Assembly: GCF_900104795.1 (NCBI RefSeq)
Contig: NZ_FNTG01000002.1
Location: 1,054,001 to 1,118,000 of the forward strand
DNA from: Burkholderia sp. WP9
Lineage (GTDB): Bacteria > Pseudomonadota > Gammaproteobacteria > Burkholderiales > Burkholderiaceae
Length of the DNA stretch: 64,000 nt
Direction of reading: 5' to 3'
The first letter of the stretch is position 1. Every line of letters starts with the position of its first letter. This document shows positions 48,810-58,357 of this stretch, piece after piece. Both the position numbers and the translations under genes were made by a program. The notes below the pieces were generated by a model. The model was not told the DNA's origin and ran no database searches. It worked only from the letters and a program-made list of their open reading frames with translations.

Positions 48810-49310
48810 TCACACTTTCTTGTCTTCACGTTTAGCCTCCGCCATGGCCTCCGGCTCCAACTCTTCCGCCGACCGATTCAGGTGGACGAACACGCCCCAT
48901 GACGCAAGCAGCAAGGCTGTCGAAGCAATCAGCCAGGCCGCATACCGAAGCTGCGAGGGATCCTGGTGCAGCGCTTTGAACGTTGCCACGAGCCCTTCAA
49001 TGGCAAGCGCGACGACGACAACCACCAGGAATCGCGACATGAAACGCCGTACCCGCGTCGGCGCGCTCACGTCGGCCTCGCGTATGACCTCTTCCTCTAC
49101 GATCGTCTCGGCGATCTGCAAGGCGACAACGGCCCCAGCCAGCAGCCCCAAAGCTTCAATGACGGATAGCGCGCTTGCCTCGTCCCATTGACTCGCAAAT
49201 GCACTCAATCCGACGCGAGCGGCAATCGCAATCAACATCAGCGCCGCGCAGGTGAAGAGAGCCGCCATCAGCCCATGAACGATCGTAAAGAACCGCAAAA
49301 GTAACTTCAT
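48810..49310 (-). CDS. Hypothetical four-helix membrane protein
   Basis: The protein has 166 residues. Helices are predicted at 9-34 (TIVHGLMAALFTCAALMLIA), 47-68, 90-110 (FLVVVVVALAIEGLVATF) and 122-144, with a charged C-terminus (EEL EPEAMAEAKREDKKV written in two parts). ATG 49310 is preceded by GGGAG. A frame reaching 49676 is not supported. No family recognised and no operon partner. Confidence 0.75.
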   Translation of the reverse strand: MKLLLRFFTIVHGLMAALFTCAALMLIAIAARVGLSAFASQWDEASALSVIEALGLLAGAVVALQIAETIVEEEVIREADVSAPTRVRRFMSRFLVVVVVALAIEGLVATFKALHQDPSQLRYAAWLIASTALLLASWGVFVHLNRSAEELEPEAMAEAKREDKKV

Positions 49311-49560
49311 TCTTTTGGCTCCCTTGAATTGCAAGTGAGTGGTCCATGCCGTGTTCCATCGACTCCTGAACGGCGCGGCGACGAGGGCTGATTGTAGAGG
49401 CGGAACGGATGGGCCTGACAATGGGGCCAAACCCGCGGACCAAACCCGCGCCTCACGAATTATCGTTCCGGCCACCAGCGTGCGCGGATGCAACCGCCTT
49501 GCAATTCGTCCCTGACGTGGCGGACATGCAGCACACTCGCCACGAAGGTCCGTCCAACGA

Positions 49561-50543
49561 TCAATATGCGAGACCCAAGCTGACTGCCCATCCTTTAACG
49601 TGGTGACCAAACACATAGGCTGCGCCAACTCGCAGGCGTTTCGACTGTGCGTCCTGGCTCGAAAGAGGAACTTCAAATCCGCCCCCGACGTTGGCTAGTG
49701 TTGAAAAACCCAGCGCGCCGTAATTGGGTCCGAAAAATCCGCCATATCCCGCATTGACAACGTAATTCAGCGGGCGCGCAAATAGCCGGGCACCCGTCGG
49801 CCCCGAGTAAGACGACTGGATCGACCATGAACCCGCTGTTTCCCTGAACCGGAGTAAAGGATCCGACTCGTCAAAGCTGGAGACCCACGACCATGCAATA
49901 TGCCCGCGAATAGTCAGCGTCTGTGCCTGCGCTATATTCGCCGTCCATTCGAGCGCTGCATTCGGCGTGATCAGCCATGCATTTTCGTGCCAGTTAAGCA
50001 GGGGTCCGTCGGTAGCGGGTTTCAAGCTAGTGGCCGCGCCTGCATACGAAGCGTCATTGAGCAGCCTGGCGACGCTGAGGTCGAGGCCGGGCTCGAATGT
50101 AAACCCATAGCCGAGTTTGCTTTTCAGGAACAGACCGCCCGTCGCGCTGAAGGCCGACCACCTGCTTACGATGCTCCCTGCCGCGCCGTTTGGCGCATTG
50201 ATCATGAAATCAGCTTTTTCATGAAAGTAACCACCGGACACTCGCCAGCCAATACTGTTGCGATCGGAAAAAGTGAGCAGACTGCCCTCGTAGGGGATTC
50301 GGGTGACAGTAAGCGATTGCGGAACGGCACCGTCCGAAATGTCGAGGTGCGCGGAGCTGATGTCCGGGGTCGCGCTCAAATTGACGATTTGCGAATACCC
50401 GAACCGAGACGTGCAGCGCCGATGAGGTCCCGGGTGGACTGCGCAACGGCAGGGGCCGCGCTGGTGACAACGGAAAAAACGAAGAGAAACTGGGCCACAC
50501 AGACCGGCGCAACGCTACATTGGGTTTGAGCCGAAGATCGCAT
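49561..50543 (-). pseudogene. Frameshifted outer-membrane beta-barrel protein
   Basis: From ATG 50543 (RBS GGAGAG) one frame encodes a signal peptide, FLFVFSVVTSAAPAVAQ, then STRDLIGAARLGSG and stops at 50376. The barrel continues in another frame as GYSQIVNLSATPDISSAHLD and runs to 49561. It alternates barrel strands (WRVSGGYF, GFTFEPGLDL, GAAYVFGHHV) and ends with SLGLAY, the aromatic terminus of outer-membrane proteins. A one- or two-base indel near 50395-50410 would join them to about 320 residues. It is either a pseudogene or a sequencing error. Family uncertain. Confidence 0.65.
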
Positions 50544-50586
50544 GCGGGGTTCTCTCCGTGTGGCGAATGAATACGCGCTAGGTATT

Positions 50587-50614
50587 CAATGTACCGCATG
50601 CAATGTACCGCATG
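50587..50614. repeat. Exact 14-bp tandem duplication
   Basis: CAATGTACCGCATG occurs twice in tandem (50587-50600 and 50601-50614), 44-72 bases upstream of the barrel gene start. It could alter that gene's promoter spacing. Confidence 0.95.
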
Positions 50615-51142
50615 GATCCGGGCGAAGTCATTGAACTAGAAAACGGCGCGTTCACCGGGACGGCGCACTCGGCTCATATGTGCTTCAGTCATGCCGAAGG
50701 TATTTCAAGTCTGAGAGCTGATTCGCGGGGAAAATGGACTCGGCGAGTTCCCGCAACCTCAATCACCATCCAGCAGGCTGTTGAATCAATCGGATGCGTT
50801 ACGTTTTAAGCAATGACCATCAAATCACGCTTATTTCGCGTGTGCGGCAATCCTCTCCCTGTTCCTTGCGTGATCTCGGCTTTTCTATGGCGGACTTTAG
50901 GCTCGATATCCGCTTTGCTTTGCGTCGCTAAATGGTCTACTGGCATCGCCGCGATTTACTTGTATTTATTTGCGTGAGCCAAACGGAAGAGCAGCGTCGC
51001 CATTGAGTCTCTTTTGGCATTAGCGCGCCGCCGGCTGATTCACGACTTCTCGCCCACACATATCGGAATGGTCTGCCCGAGGTGGGCGCCACTGTCAGCA
51101 ATGGACGAACAACGCCACTCCCACTCCCACCCGCAGCGGCGC
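50615..51142. other. Gene-free gap before the phc-like operon
   Basis: Apart from the duplication next to it I see no gene, dyad or promoter I can support. A 68-residue open frame on the plus strand (50603-50809) lacks a ribosome site. Confidence 0.6.
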
Positions 51143-52144
51143 TCAGAACTGCTCGATCCACGTCGCGAGGCGATCGGCAGAAAACTCTGTTTTATATTGG
51201 GTAGGCCGAAACGCGACGGCGTTGCCTTCACGTACCGGCTGGAGCGCGAGGTCGTTCGCGTCCAGCCAAAGCAGGCTTGCCAACCATGCAGCGTGCCGGC
51301 TCGATACGGCCTGGTTTGCCGGTTCTCCCAGAAATTCGGTAAGCGCCGCAAGCTCGTCCCACACCAGAGCATCCGCTTCGCGCCTGACCCTGATGCCCGC
51401 CTCCTCCAACGTGTCAGCCAGCGCCGCCACAGCGTCGCCACCGCCAGAAACGGCACGTCGGTTACGCAACTCCGCGAGCTTCGCCGACACCATGTTGCCA
51501 AACGCCCCGCTCCGGCTACTTTCGGCCGCGACCAGATCCGAGTAGTCCAGCAACAGCCAGTCCGGCTCGGCATTGTGCACGTCGGCGAGCAGTGCGGCCG
51601 CGAGGTACGTCTCCACCGGCTGGAAGCGCTCGGGCCCGATCAGCGTGGCGGACAGCGCGCGAATCAGACCGATCCGAGTGGCGAGAGTCTGCTTTTGCAG
51701 CACGCCGAGTTTCTCGCGCTGCAAATGGTCCCGCTCCTTGCGCAGTTCGGACAGTTCGAGCGCCTGTTTCAGTTCCATGCGCAACGCTGCAATGTCCCAC
51801 GGCTTTTTGATGTAGCGGTGGATATGACCGAGGTTGACGGCGGCAACAGTCTGGTCGATCTCCGAATAAGCGGTAGTCAGTATCCGCACGACATGCGGAT
51901 AGCGCTCGCTTGCATAGCGGAGCAACTCGTTGCCGAACTCGCCCGGCATGCGCTGGTCGGAGACAAGGACGCCCACCGTGTCACCGTGTGCGTCCAGTAA
52001 CGCTTTGCCCTCTTCCACCGAGTTGCCAGTCAGGACTGGCGCCAGGCTTCCGATGGCACGCTGGAAGTATTTCACGGCCGTGGCCTCGTCATCGACGAAG
52101 ATGATCGCCGCCGACGACTCCTGTGTGGCTTTCGCTTCGTTCAT
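51143..52144 (-). CDS. phcQ: Response regulator, PhcQ-like
   Basis: The protein has 333 residues. The receiver is at 12-130: IIFVDDEATAVKYFQRA, phosphoacceptor in VLVSDQRMPGEF, and Lys in RYIKKPWD. A coiled-coil linker (ELSELRKERDHLQREKLG) leads to a 180-residue C-terminal domain without a recognisable output motif. It is last of a four-gene leftward operon whose order matches phcB-phcS-phcR-phcQ. TGATG couples it to the upstream gene. The name is by synteny. Confidence 0.72.
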   Translation of the reverse strand: MNEAKATQESSAAIIFVDDEATAVKYFQRAIGSLAPVLTGNSVEEGKALLDAHGDTVGVLVSDQRMPGEFGNELLRYASERYPHVVRILTTAYSEIDQTVAAVNLGHIHRYIKKPWDIAALRMELKQALELSELRKERDHLQREKLGVLQKQTLATRIGLIRALSATLIGPERFQPVETYLAAALLADVHNAEPDWLLLDYSDLVAAESSRSGAFGNMVSAKLAELRNRRAVSGGGDAVAALADTLEEAGIRVRREADALVWDELAALTEFLGEPANQAVSSRHAAWLASLLWLDANDLALQPVREGNAVAFRPTQYKTEFSADRLATWIEQF

Positions 52145-53265
52145 CAACAACTCCTGTGCGTTTGACCTTTGATAGGGGGGAAATCCAGCATGACGGTGGT
52201 GCCAACCCCCGACGTGGACTCGATCTGGAGTCCGCCGCCACAGGACTGCATGACGCGATTGCACAGAATCAGGCCCAAGCCGTTCCCGCCGGATTTCGCG
52301 TGCGTTGTAATCGGGTCCGTCAACAGGCGGGCCTTTATCTCGGGCGGAATTCCTGGCCCGTTGTCGCTAATGCGAATGCCGGGGCCGGGCTCTGCTGTCA
52401 CGGTAAAGCGCACCGACGGAGAAGGCACATCCGCCAGCGCGCGCAGCGCATTCGACAATAGCGAAGAGAGCACGAGCGCCACGCAATTGGGCTGCGTCAC
52501 GACGGGAAAGTCGCCGATGATCTCAACCTGCACCCACGAGCGCTGCGCCGCCGCAAACGGATAGGTGTCGAGCAAAGCCGAGATCAGTCCATGTGCTGTT
52601 ATCTCGGTACGGGCATCGCCCTCCGCCATTTTCCGGTGCCCATTGTGAACCGATCGCCAGAAGGACGAGACCACCGCAATGCAGTATTGTGCGCTCTCGC
52701 GCATCGCTCTAACGGCCCCGGTGATCTCGAGCGGCGAATCGTGCTCCCTGTCGTCGCGATTTTCGATGCTGCTCGCGTTCAACGCGATGGAAGCGAGCGG
52801 CGTGTTCAGTTCGTGCGCCAGAAAGGCGAGCGTCTCGTCTATCGCCATCAACCGCTGGTTCTGAATGGCGCGCTCGCGATAGCGCTCGATCGCCATTTGC
52901 AGCGTCTCGCGCACGGAAGCGGGCTTAAGCGGTTTTTCGAGGATGCGGAAAACTTCGCCGGTATTCACCGTTTGTAGCAGCACGTCCACGTCTGCGTAAG
53001 CGGTGACCAGAATACGAACGATGTGCGGGTATTCCTGCGCCACCTGTCGCAACAGGTCGCCGCCATCGCGGCCAGGCATGCGGAAATCCGTCACCAGCAC
53101 GGCAATGCGGGCGTTGTCCTGTTGCAGGATAGCAATTGCTTCGTCACTGCTTTTCGCGAGCAGGACCTCATAATCCGCATCGACCGCGCGTGCAAAATAT
53201 TTGCCCGCCAACTCTTCGTCGTCGACGTAGAGAATAGTGGGCTGCGTCTGCCTGATGTCGTTCAT
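52144..53265 (-). CDS. phcR: Hybrid response regulator-histidine kinase, PhcR-like
   Basis: The protein has 373 residues. An N-terminal receiver (ILYVDDEELAGKYFARA, VLVTDFRMPGRDG, ILEKPLKPA) is joined to a C-terminal kinase (His in FLAHELNTPLASIALN; ATPase motifs DNGPGIPPE and GGNGLGLILC). A receiver with a kinase output is the hallmark of PhcR. In Ralstonia, PhcR relays the 3-hydroxy fatty-acid-ester signal from PhcS toward PhcA. It starts 7 bases after the kinase gene. Confidence 0.75.
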   Translation of the reverse strand: MNDIRQTQPTILYVDDEELAGKYFARAVDADYEVLLAKSSDEAIAILQQDNARIAVLVTDFRMPGRDGGDLLRQVAQEYPHIVRILVTAYADVDVLLQTVNTGEVFRILEKPLKPASVRETLQMAIERYRERAIQNQRLMAIDETLAFLAHELNTPLASIALNASSIENRDDREHDSPLEITGAVRAMRESAQYCIAVVSSFWRSVHNGHRKMAEGDARTEITAHGLISALLDTYPFAAAQRSWVQVEIIGDFPVVTQPNCVALVLSSLLSNALRALADVPSPSVRFTVTAEPGPGIRISDNGPGIPPEIKARLLTDPITTHAKSGGNGLGLILCNRVMQSCGGGLQIESTSGVGTTVMLDFPPIKGQTHRSC

Positions 53266-53272
53266 GGGGTTC

Positions 53273-54607
53273 TCACGGGGCGCGCGACAGATCGAAACTG
53301 AACGATGCCCAACTTCCCAGTTCGCTCTCAGCGTACAGCAGGCCGCCATGGCGTTCGATAACGGCATAACTGATCGACAGACCCAGGCCAAGGCCCTGCC
53401 CGACATCACGCGTGGTGAAGAACGGCTCGAACACGCGCGCCAGATGCTCATCCGCGATGCCCGGCCCGTTGTCCCGCACCGTCACATGCAGGCGTTGCTC
53501 CGACCACTTCACCGAGATGTGAATCGTCGGCCCGGCGGTGCCCGCATTGCGCATGGCCAGCACTGAATTGGAAAGCAGGTTGATCAACACGCCGATAATG
53601 GCCGCTTCGTCGCCCAGCACGAGCGTATCCGCGGGAAGGTCACGCGTCACGGCTACACCGCGCAATTCATGCGCGATGAGCCGGATTGCCGAATCGAGTG
53701 CCTTTTCGAACAGGAAAGGCGTGCCTGCCTCCGCCTCGGCGCCGGGCCGGCGGTAAGCGAAGGTCTTGAGGTCCGACACGATGTGCTGGATCCGCTGCAT
53801 GCCCTGCCTCGCGTCGACAAGGCATTCCTGCAGCGTCGGTTCCGTTTTGGTCACGGGCTCCTCCAACGCGACCTCGATCGCCATCAGGCAAAAATTCACC
53901 GGGTTGTTGACTTCATGCAACAGGCCCGCGGCCAGCGTACCGACCGCTGCCATTTTTTCCTGCTGCAGCAGTTGGCCTTTGATGTCGAGCAACTTGCTGT
54001 TGGTTTCTTCGAGCTGGGCATTCTTTTCCGACACTTCGGTCTTCAGGCGGAACAACATGAAGCGCACCCGCTCATTGAAGAAAGTGTAGACAGCACTGGC
54101 GGCAGCGGCGAACAGAAGAAGCAGTACGTTGACGGTCATCGTGCCGACCAGCACGGCGCCATGCGGAGGCAGCAGGCAGGCAAGCAGGTACAGGACGCAG
54201 GACAGCACCCCGAAAACCAGGTTCTGCCACAGCCCGAATGGCAACGCGATCCCGGAAGCGAAGATGGCAAGATTCAGACCCATATAGTAGGGCGACTGAA
54301 CACCGTCGGTCTGCCAGATCATCCACGAAATCATGGCCTGCGGCAGCAGCAGCCAGGAGAGCGTCAACCATGGGGACATGCGTCGGCCCCATGCGGTGCC
54401 CAGCATGATCACGATGCCACCGATCAGCAGCGAGACGAGCAGACGCGCGGCGGCGAACGACGTCTGCAGTTGCGGATACTGCGCGTGATCCAGCCCCACG
54501 CCCAGCAGGACGAGCACAATGGCCGTATACGCGCCGCCGCGGCTGAACGTCACGCGGAAGTCCGCCAGCTCGGTCTGATAGCCTGTGTGCAGTTGACTGA
54601 TACTCAT
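53273..54607 (-). CDS. phcS: Membrane sensor histidine kinase, PhcS-like
   Basis: The protein has 444 residues. Six membrane helices lie within 1-175 (for example AAARLLVSLLIGGIVIMLG and LNLAIFASGIALPFG), followed by a coiled coil (VSEKNAQLEETNSKLLDIKG). The His box is GLLHEVNNPVNF, with ATPase motifs NLLSNSVLAM, DNGPGIADEH and GQGLGLGLSIS. A six-helix sensor without a periplasmic domain suits detection of a lipophilic signal, as PhcS does. It is downstream of the methyltransferase by 21 bases. Confidence 0.78.
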   Translation of the reverse strand: MSISQLHTGYQTELADFRVTFSRGGAYTAIVLVLLGVGLDHAQYPQLQTSFAAARLLVSLLIGGIVIMLGTAWGRRMSPWLTLSWLLLPQAMISWMIWQTDGVQSPYYMGLNLAIFASGIALPFGLWQNLVFGVLSCVLYLLACLLPPHGAVLVGTMTVNVLLLLFAAAASAVYTFFNERVRFMLFRLKTEVSEKNAQLEETNSKLLDIKGQLLQQEKMAAVGTLAAGLLHEVNNPVNFCLMAIEVALEEPVTKTEPTLQECLVDARQGMQRIQHIVSDLKTFAYRRPGAEAEAGTPFLFEKALDSAIRLIAHELRGVAVTRDLPADTLVLGDEAAIIGVLINLLSNSVLAMRNAGTAGPTIHISVKWSEQRLHVTVRDNGPGIADEHLARVFEPFFTTRDVGQGLGLGLSISYAVIERHGGLLYAESELGSWASFSFDLSRAP

Positions 54608-54628
54608 GGGTGGGTGTCTGCTGACGTT

Positions 54629-56200
54629 TCAGAGGATCGTGGCTTCAGCGAACACATTCACCCCGGTCTCGTCGACATAGAGCTTCTGTTCGGTGGACTG
54701 TGCGGGCAGCAGCGAGCGCATGCCGCTCTCGTCCCGATAGATCAGATACCACTCGAGCAGATGCTCCATGCCGAACTTCTCGGGGTTCGCCGAGTGGACG
54801 TTGGTGACGAGCAGTTGCCCGCCAGGTCGCGTACGCGCAGCGAAATAACTCAACAGGCGCGCGCACACCTTGTCCGATAGATAGTCGAACAGGCCCGCAC
54901 AGTACACGGCGTCGAATTCCCGCAGAGACGCATCGGGTGTAATTTTGCGTTTCAGCAAATCGTGCACCGATTGATGCACCGTCTCCACCGAAACCGTTTT
55001 TCCGGCCTCGGCCGCCGCGCTTTCGATGGCGGCCTTCGTGAAAGCCAGTGTTTCCTCGCTGAAGTCCACCAACTGGAACGACAGCAGATCGGGACGCGCG
55101 TATTCGCGCACGAAGCGCTGGATCTCGAAAGCCGGTCCGCAGCCGACGTTGAGTATCCGGAACGGTCTGCCGGCAACGCGCGCCGCTTCGGCCTGACGCG
55201 TCAGAAAGTCGATCAGCAGCGTGATCCGGTTCCGGTGCGCGGTCGCCACGGCGGCCTTGAGGAAAGCCGTATTGACGATCTGGAAGTAGGTGGTCGGTCC
55301 CTGTTGCGGATCGTTCAGGATCTGGTTGACCATCTCGTAGTCGCCGGCATAGCCCAGCGGCTTCGTAAACGTCCGGTAAACGAAAGGGGCTCGCAGCAGC
55401 AACGGATGCAGTGCCGCTTGCGCGTACGTACGATGCACGGGGGCACTGTCTACGTCGACGAGTCCGGCCTCTTCTTCGAGCCGCACGAGGTAGGACTTGA
55501 CCTTGTGCATGATCGGCGTGGCGAGCTCGTAGAACAGATCCTCGCGCAGCCTGCCGTCGGTCTTTGGCAGGCTCTCGGTGAGATCGACCTGCTCGACCCA
55601 GCGCGACACTTCCGAGAGGAACGCGCGCATCTCGTTGACCACGATCTGGTAGCCGCGCCGGATATTGAAGCGCGCATCCCAGTCGCTGATGAAGAGTTCG
55701 GCTTCTCGCCCGACCGACCTGGGTTCATTGGACAGGACGCTCAGTTCGCGCCATTCGTCGATCAGCGCCAGCGATACCACCGCCGTGAGGCCGGTGTTCA
55801 CCAGACTGACGACCACGGCCTTGCCCAGATAGGCGTTCTTGCTACCCATCCGCACGCTCAGCTCGCTTAACACCTCGCTGACCTGCACGATCGAGTAGGG
55901 GTTATAGACCTCCATCACCAAAGACTTTCTCTGGAGGTTAATGATCGTCCCACGCACGTGCTCGCGTTGCGAGTTGCGGAAGCTGACTACCGGATCGATT
56001 TGCGTTTGAGAGTACACGGTATAAGAACCTGAGGAATCTGGAAAACGCAGTTGGGTGTTGGATGAAGTCCAGTGATTGGCTGCCGCACTTACGACATGGG
56101 ATACGAGCCGTGGACGTGGATCAAACCAGTGTTGCGCGGGCAACAATAAAACCCTTTGCCAGAAGCTGGCCTCCGGCGAGTCGCAGTGTAACACCAACAC
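54629..56200 (-). CDS. phcB: SAM-dependent methyltransferase, PhcB-like autoinducer synthase
   Basis: The frame has 523 codons. Residues about 75-150 look PilZ-like (REHVRGTIINLQRKSLVMEV). The methyltransferase is at about 345-515, with the SAM loop FRILNVGCGPAFEIQRF and the strand LLSFQLVDFSEETLAF. PhcB makes 3-hydroxy fatty-acid methyl esters as quorum signals. The start is uncertain: 56200 is GTG with little coding support before residue 50, and GTG 56017 before YSQTQIDPVV is a good alternative. First gene of the phc-like operon. Confidence 0.75.
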   Translation of the reverse strand: MLVLHCDSPEASFWQRVLLLPAQHWFDPRPRLVSHVVSAAANHWTSSNTQLRFPDSSGSYTVYSQTQIDPVVSFRNSQREHVRGTIINLQRKSLVMEVYNPYSIVQVSEVLSELSVRMGSKNAYLGKAVVVSLVNTGLTAVVSLALIDEWRELSVLSNEPRSVGREAELFISDWDARFNIRRGYQIVVNEMRAFLSEVSRWVEQVDLTESLPKTDGRLREDLFYELATPIMHKVKSYLVRLEEEAGLVDVDSAPVHRTYAQAALHPLLLRAPFVYRTFTKPLGYAGDYEMVNQILNDPQQGPTTYFQIVNTAFLKAAVATAHRNRITLLIDFLTRQAEAARVAGRPFRILNVGCGPAFEIQRFVREYARPDLLSFQLVDFSEETLAFTKAAIESAAAEAGKTVSVETVHQSVHDLLKRKITPDASLREFDAVYCAGLFDYLSDKVCARLLSYFAARTRPGGQLLVTNVHSANPEKFGMEHLLEWYLIYRDESGMRSLLPAQSTEQKLYVDETGVNVFAEATIL

Positions 56201-56803
56201 CGGTTAATTCTGAACCACGCCAAATTAGCGGGGAAGCACGTCGGCAAGTTTGCCTTACGAGCGCCTACACGCGTTGGAATTGGAGTGTTGACGAGCCGTC
56301 TTTCTCAATGGCCGCCACTGTGGACAGGAAGATGATTGCTATAGCGCGAATTAGTCCGCTACGCAATAGCGACGCTCAGCCGCGCTGGGTCTACGAATGT
56401 GGGCGTGACTCACCGCGCTATTCCGAAGCCGGCACAAGGGCTCTGGCGGTTCGCTCGGATTGAGCTTCCGGGAATTGACCCAAATAGCTTTAGCTTTCCG
56501 TTTTATTACGTGTTAAAAGGCGCCTGCGCGCGCGGGTGAATTACGCAAATAGCATCTTGATTTGACCTTTGCCAACCGTATAACGTCCAATTGCAAAATT
56601 GTTAGCTATTGGCTTTGCCGCGCTCTTGGGCCCGATGTGCTTCGAAATACGAATGCCTTTGCCAGCCCTACGGCGCATCTATCCAATTGGACAGCATGCG
56701 CCGGCAGGAACGCGCGTGTAAGCACCTCATAGACCGCAGTTCGGCATAAGCAGTGAATCGCGGTATGAAGGACAGTACCGCGCCCACGTCTATGCCGCCG
56801 CAG
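56201..56803. other. Gene-free gap upstream of the phc-like operon
   Basis: This 600-bp interval holds no supported gene. It must contain the phc promoter, but no clear box or dyad was seen. The segment 56595-56690 (TTGTTAGCTATTGG, CTCTTGGGCCCGATGTGC) resembles part of the repeat-like tract at 48638-48665. Confidence 0.5.
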
Positions 56804-57250
56804 TCAGCCTGGAATCTCGGGCTCGACCAGCTTGGCCAGTTGAACCAGCGACTCTTGCCAGCCGAGGTAGCACATCTCGACAGGAATGACCTCGGGCACG
56901 CCCTCCTGCACGACGGCGAGTTCGGTCCCGCAAGACACCTGCCGCAGTGAAATGGTGGTGATCATCTGGCCGGGCAGGTTCGGATCGTCGAACCGGTCCG
57001 TATAGCGGATCTTCTCGGACGGCACCAGCTCGAGGTATTCGCCGCCGAACGAGTGACCGTTGCCGGTGCCGAAGTTACGAAAGGACATCTTGAACGTACC
57101 GCCCACCCGCGCGTCCATGTGGTGAACCTGACAGGTAAATCCGTAAGGAGGAAGCCATTTTGCCAGCGCATCGGCTTCGAGGAATGCCCGGTAAACGCGC
57201 TCAGGAGTAGCGCGCAGGATCCGATGAAGGTTGACGGTTCCGGTAGTCAT
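56804..57250 (-). CDS. SRPBCC / AHSA1-family protein
   Basis: A protein of 148 residues. It starts MTTGTVNLHRILRATPERVY, followed by ALAKWLPPYGF, VGGTFKMSFRNFGTG and GWQESLVQLAKLVE, a typical AHSA1-type START-like cavity protein. ATG 57250 has AAAGG upstream. Such proteins bind small hydrophobic ligands or act as chaperone-like factors; the ligand is unknown. It stands alone between the phc-like and aco operons. Confidence 0.88.
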   Translation of the reverse strand: MTTGTVNLHRILRATPERVYRAFLEADALAKWLPPYGFTCQVHHMDARVGGTFKMSFRNFGTGNGHSFGGEYLELVPSEKIRYTDRFDDPNLPGQMITTISLRQVSCGTELAVVQEGVPEVIPVEMCYLGWQESLVQLAKLVEPEIPG

Positions 57251-57357
57251 GGTGTGTTCGCCTTTCACTAAAGAGTTGGACATACTCCTACGACGAACCG
57301 GCGCCAGCAATATCGACATGGCAATGACTCGGGAAAACCCGTAGACACCAACGGACT

Positions 57358-58356
57358 TCACCCGTGACCGTTCCTCCGGCCTGCGGCCGTCACCACATCG
57401 GCGGCATGATCCGCGTGATACGACGAACGCACCAGCGGCCCCGCTACCACCTCGCGAAAGCCCATTTTCAAACCTTCGTCGCGCCACGAAGCAAACTGTC
57501 CCGGCTCGACGTATCGACGCACCGGCATATGAAAGCGCGACGGCGCAAGATACTGGCCGATGGTGAGGATATCGACATCATGCGCGCGCAAATCGCGCAT
57601 GGTGTCGATTAATTCCTGGTCGGACTCGCCAAGTCCGACCATCAATCCCGACTTCGTCAATACGGCCCCATTCGCCTGCTTGACGCGCGCGAGCAACGCG
57701 AGCGAGCCGCGATAGTCCGCGCCGGCACGCGCGGCCCGATACAGCGACGGCACCGTTTCGATGTTGTGATTGAGCACGTCGGGCCACGCCTGCGAGAGTT
57801 CGGACAAGGCCCGCTCCACGCGCCCCCTAAAATCCGGCGTCAGCACTTCGACCCGGATGCCCGGTACACGCTCGCGCAGCAACGCGATGCAACTTGCGAA
57901 ATGTGCGGCGCCGCCGTCGCGCAGATCATCACGATCCACCGAGGTCACCACCACATAGCGAAGACCGAGCGCCGCCACGGCTTCGGCGAGCCTGCGCGGC
58001 TCGCCATCGTCCAATGGCTCCGGCCGGCCGTGCGCGACGTCGCAGAACGCACAACGCCGCGTACAGATACCGCCCATGATCATGAACGTGGCGGTGCGCT
58101 GTGCAAAACATTCGCCGATGTTCGGACACATCGCCTCCTCGCACACCGAATGCAATCGATGCTCGCGCAGAATCGCCGCCACGCCGGCAACCGTCTCGCT
58201 CATCATCGGCCGCGCATGCAGCCACGGCGGCTTCGGCAAGGCTTCGCCGCCGGCGAGCGGCACGATCTTCACCGGAATTCGCGCGAGTTTGTCGCCACTG
58301 CGCTTGCCGTGCTGGCCAAGTGCAGTGACGCTATCGCCATGCAGGGCGGCGTCCAT
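57358..58356 (-). CDS. lipA: Lipoyl synthase
   Basis: The protein has 332 residues. The auxiliary cluster motif is [12 protein letters not shown], the radical-SAM motif [10 protein letters not shown], and the C-terminal serine motif VRSSYHADH. It inserts sulfur into octanoyl-lysine, here to lipoylate AcoC. Only 1 base separates it from acoC. An operon-specific lipA besides the housekeeping copy is usual for acetoin clusters. Confidence 0.95.
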   Translation of the reverse strand: MDAALHGDSVTALGQHGKRSGDKLARIPVKIVPLAGGEALPKPPWLHARPMMSETVAGVAAILREHRLHSVCEEAMCPNIGECFAQRTATFMIMGGICTRRCAFCDVAHGRPEPLDDGEPRRLAEAVAALGLRYVVVTSVDRDDLRDGGAAHFASCIALLRERVPGIRVEVLTPDFRGRVERALSELSQAWPDVLNHNIETVPSLYRAARAGADYRGSLALLARVKQANGAVLTKSGLMVGLGESDQELIDTMRDLRAHDVDILTIGQYLAPSRFHMPVRRYVEPGQFASWRDEGLKMGFREVVAGPLVRSSYHADHAADVVTAAGRRNGHG

Positions 58357-58357
58357 C

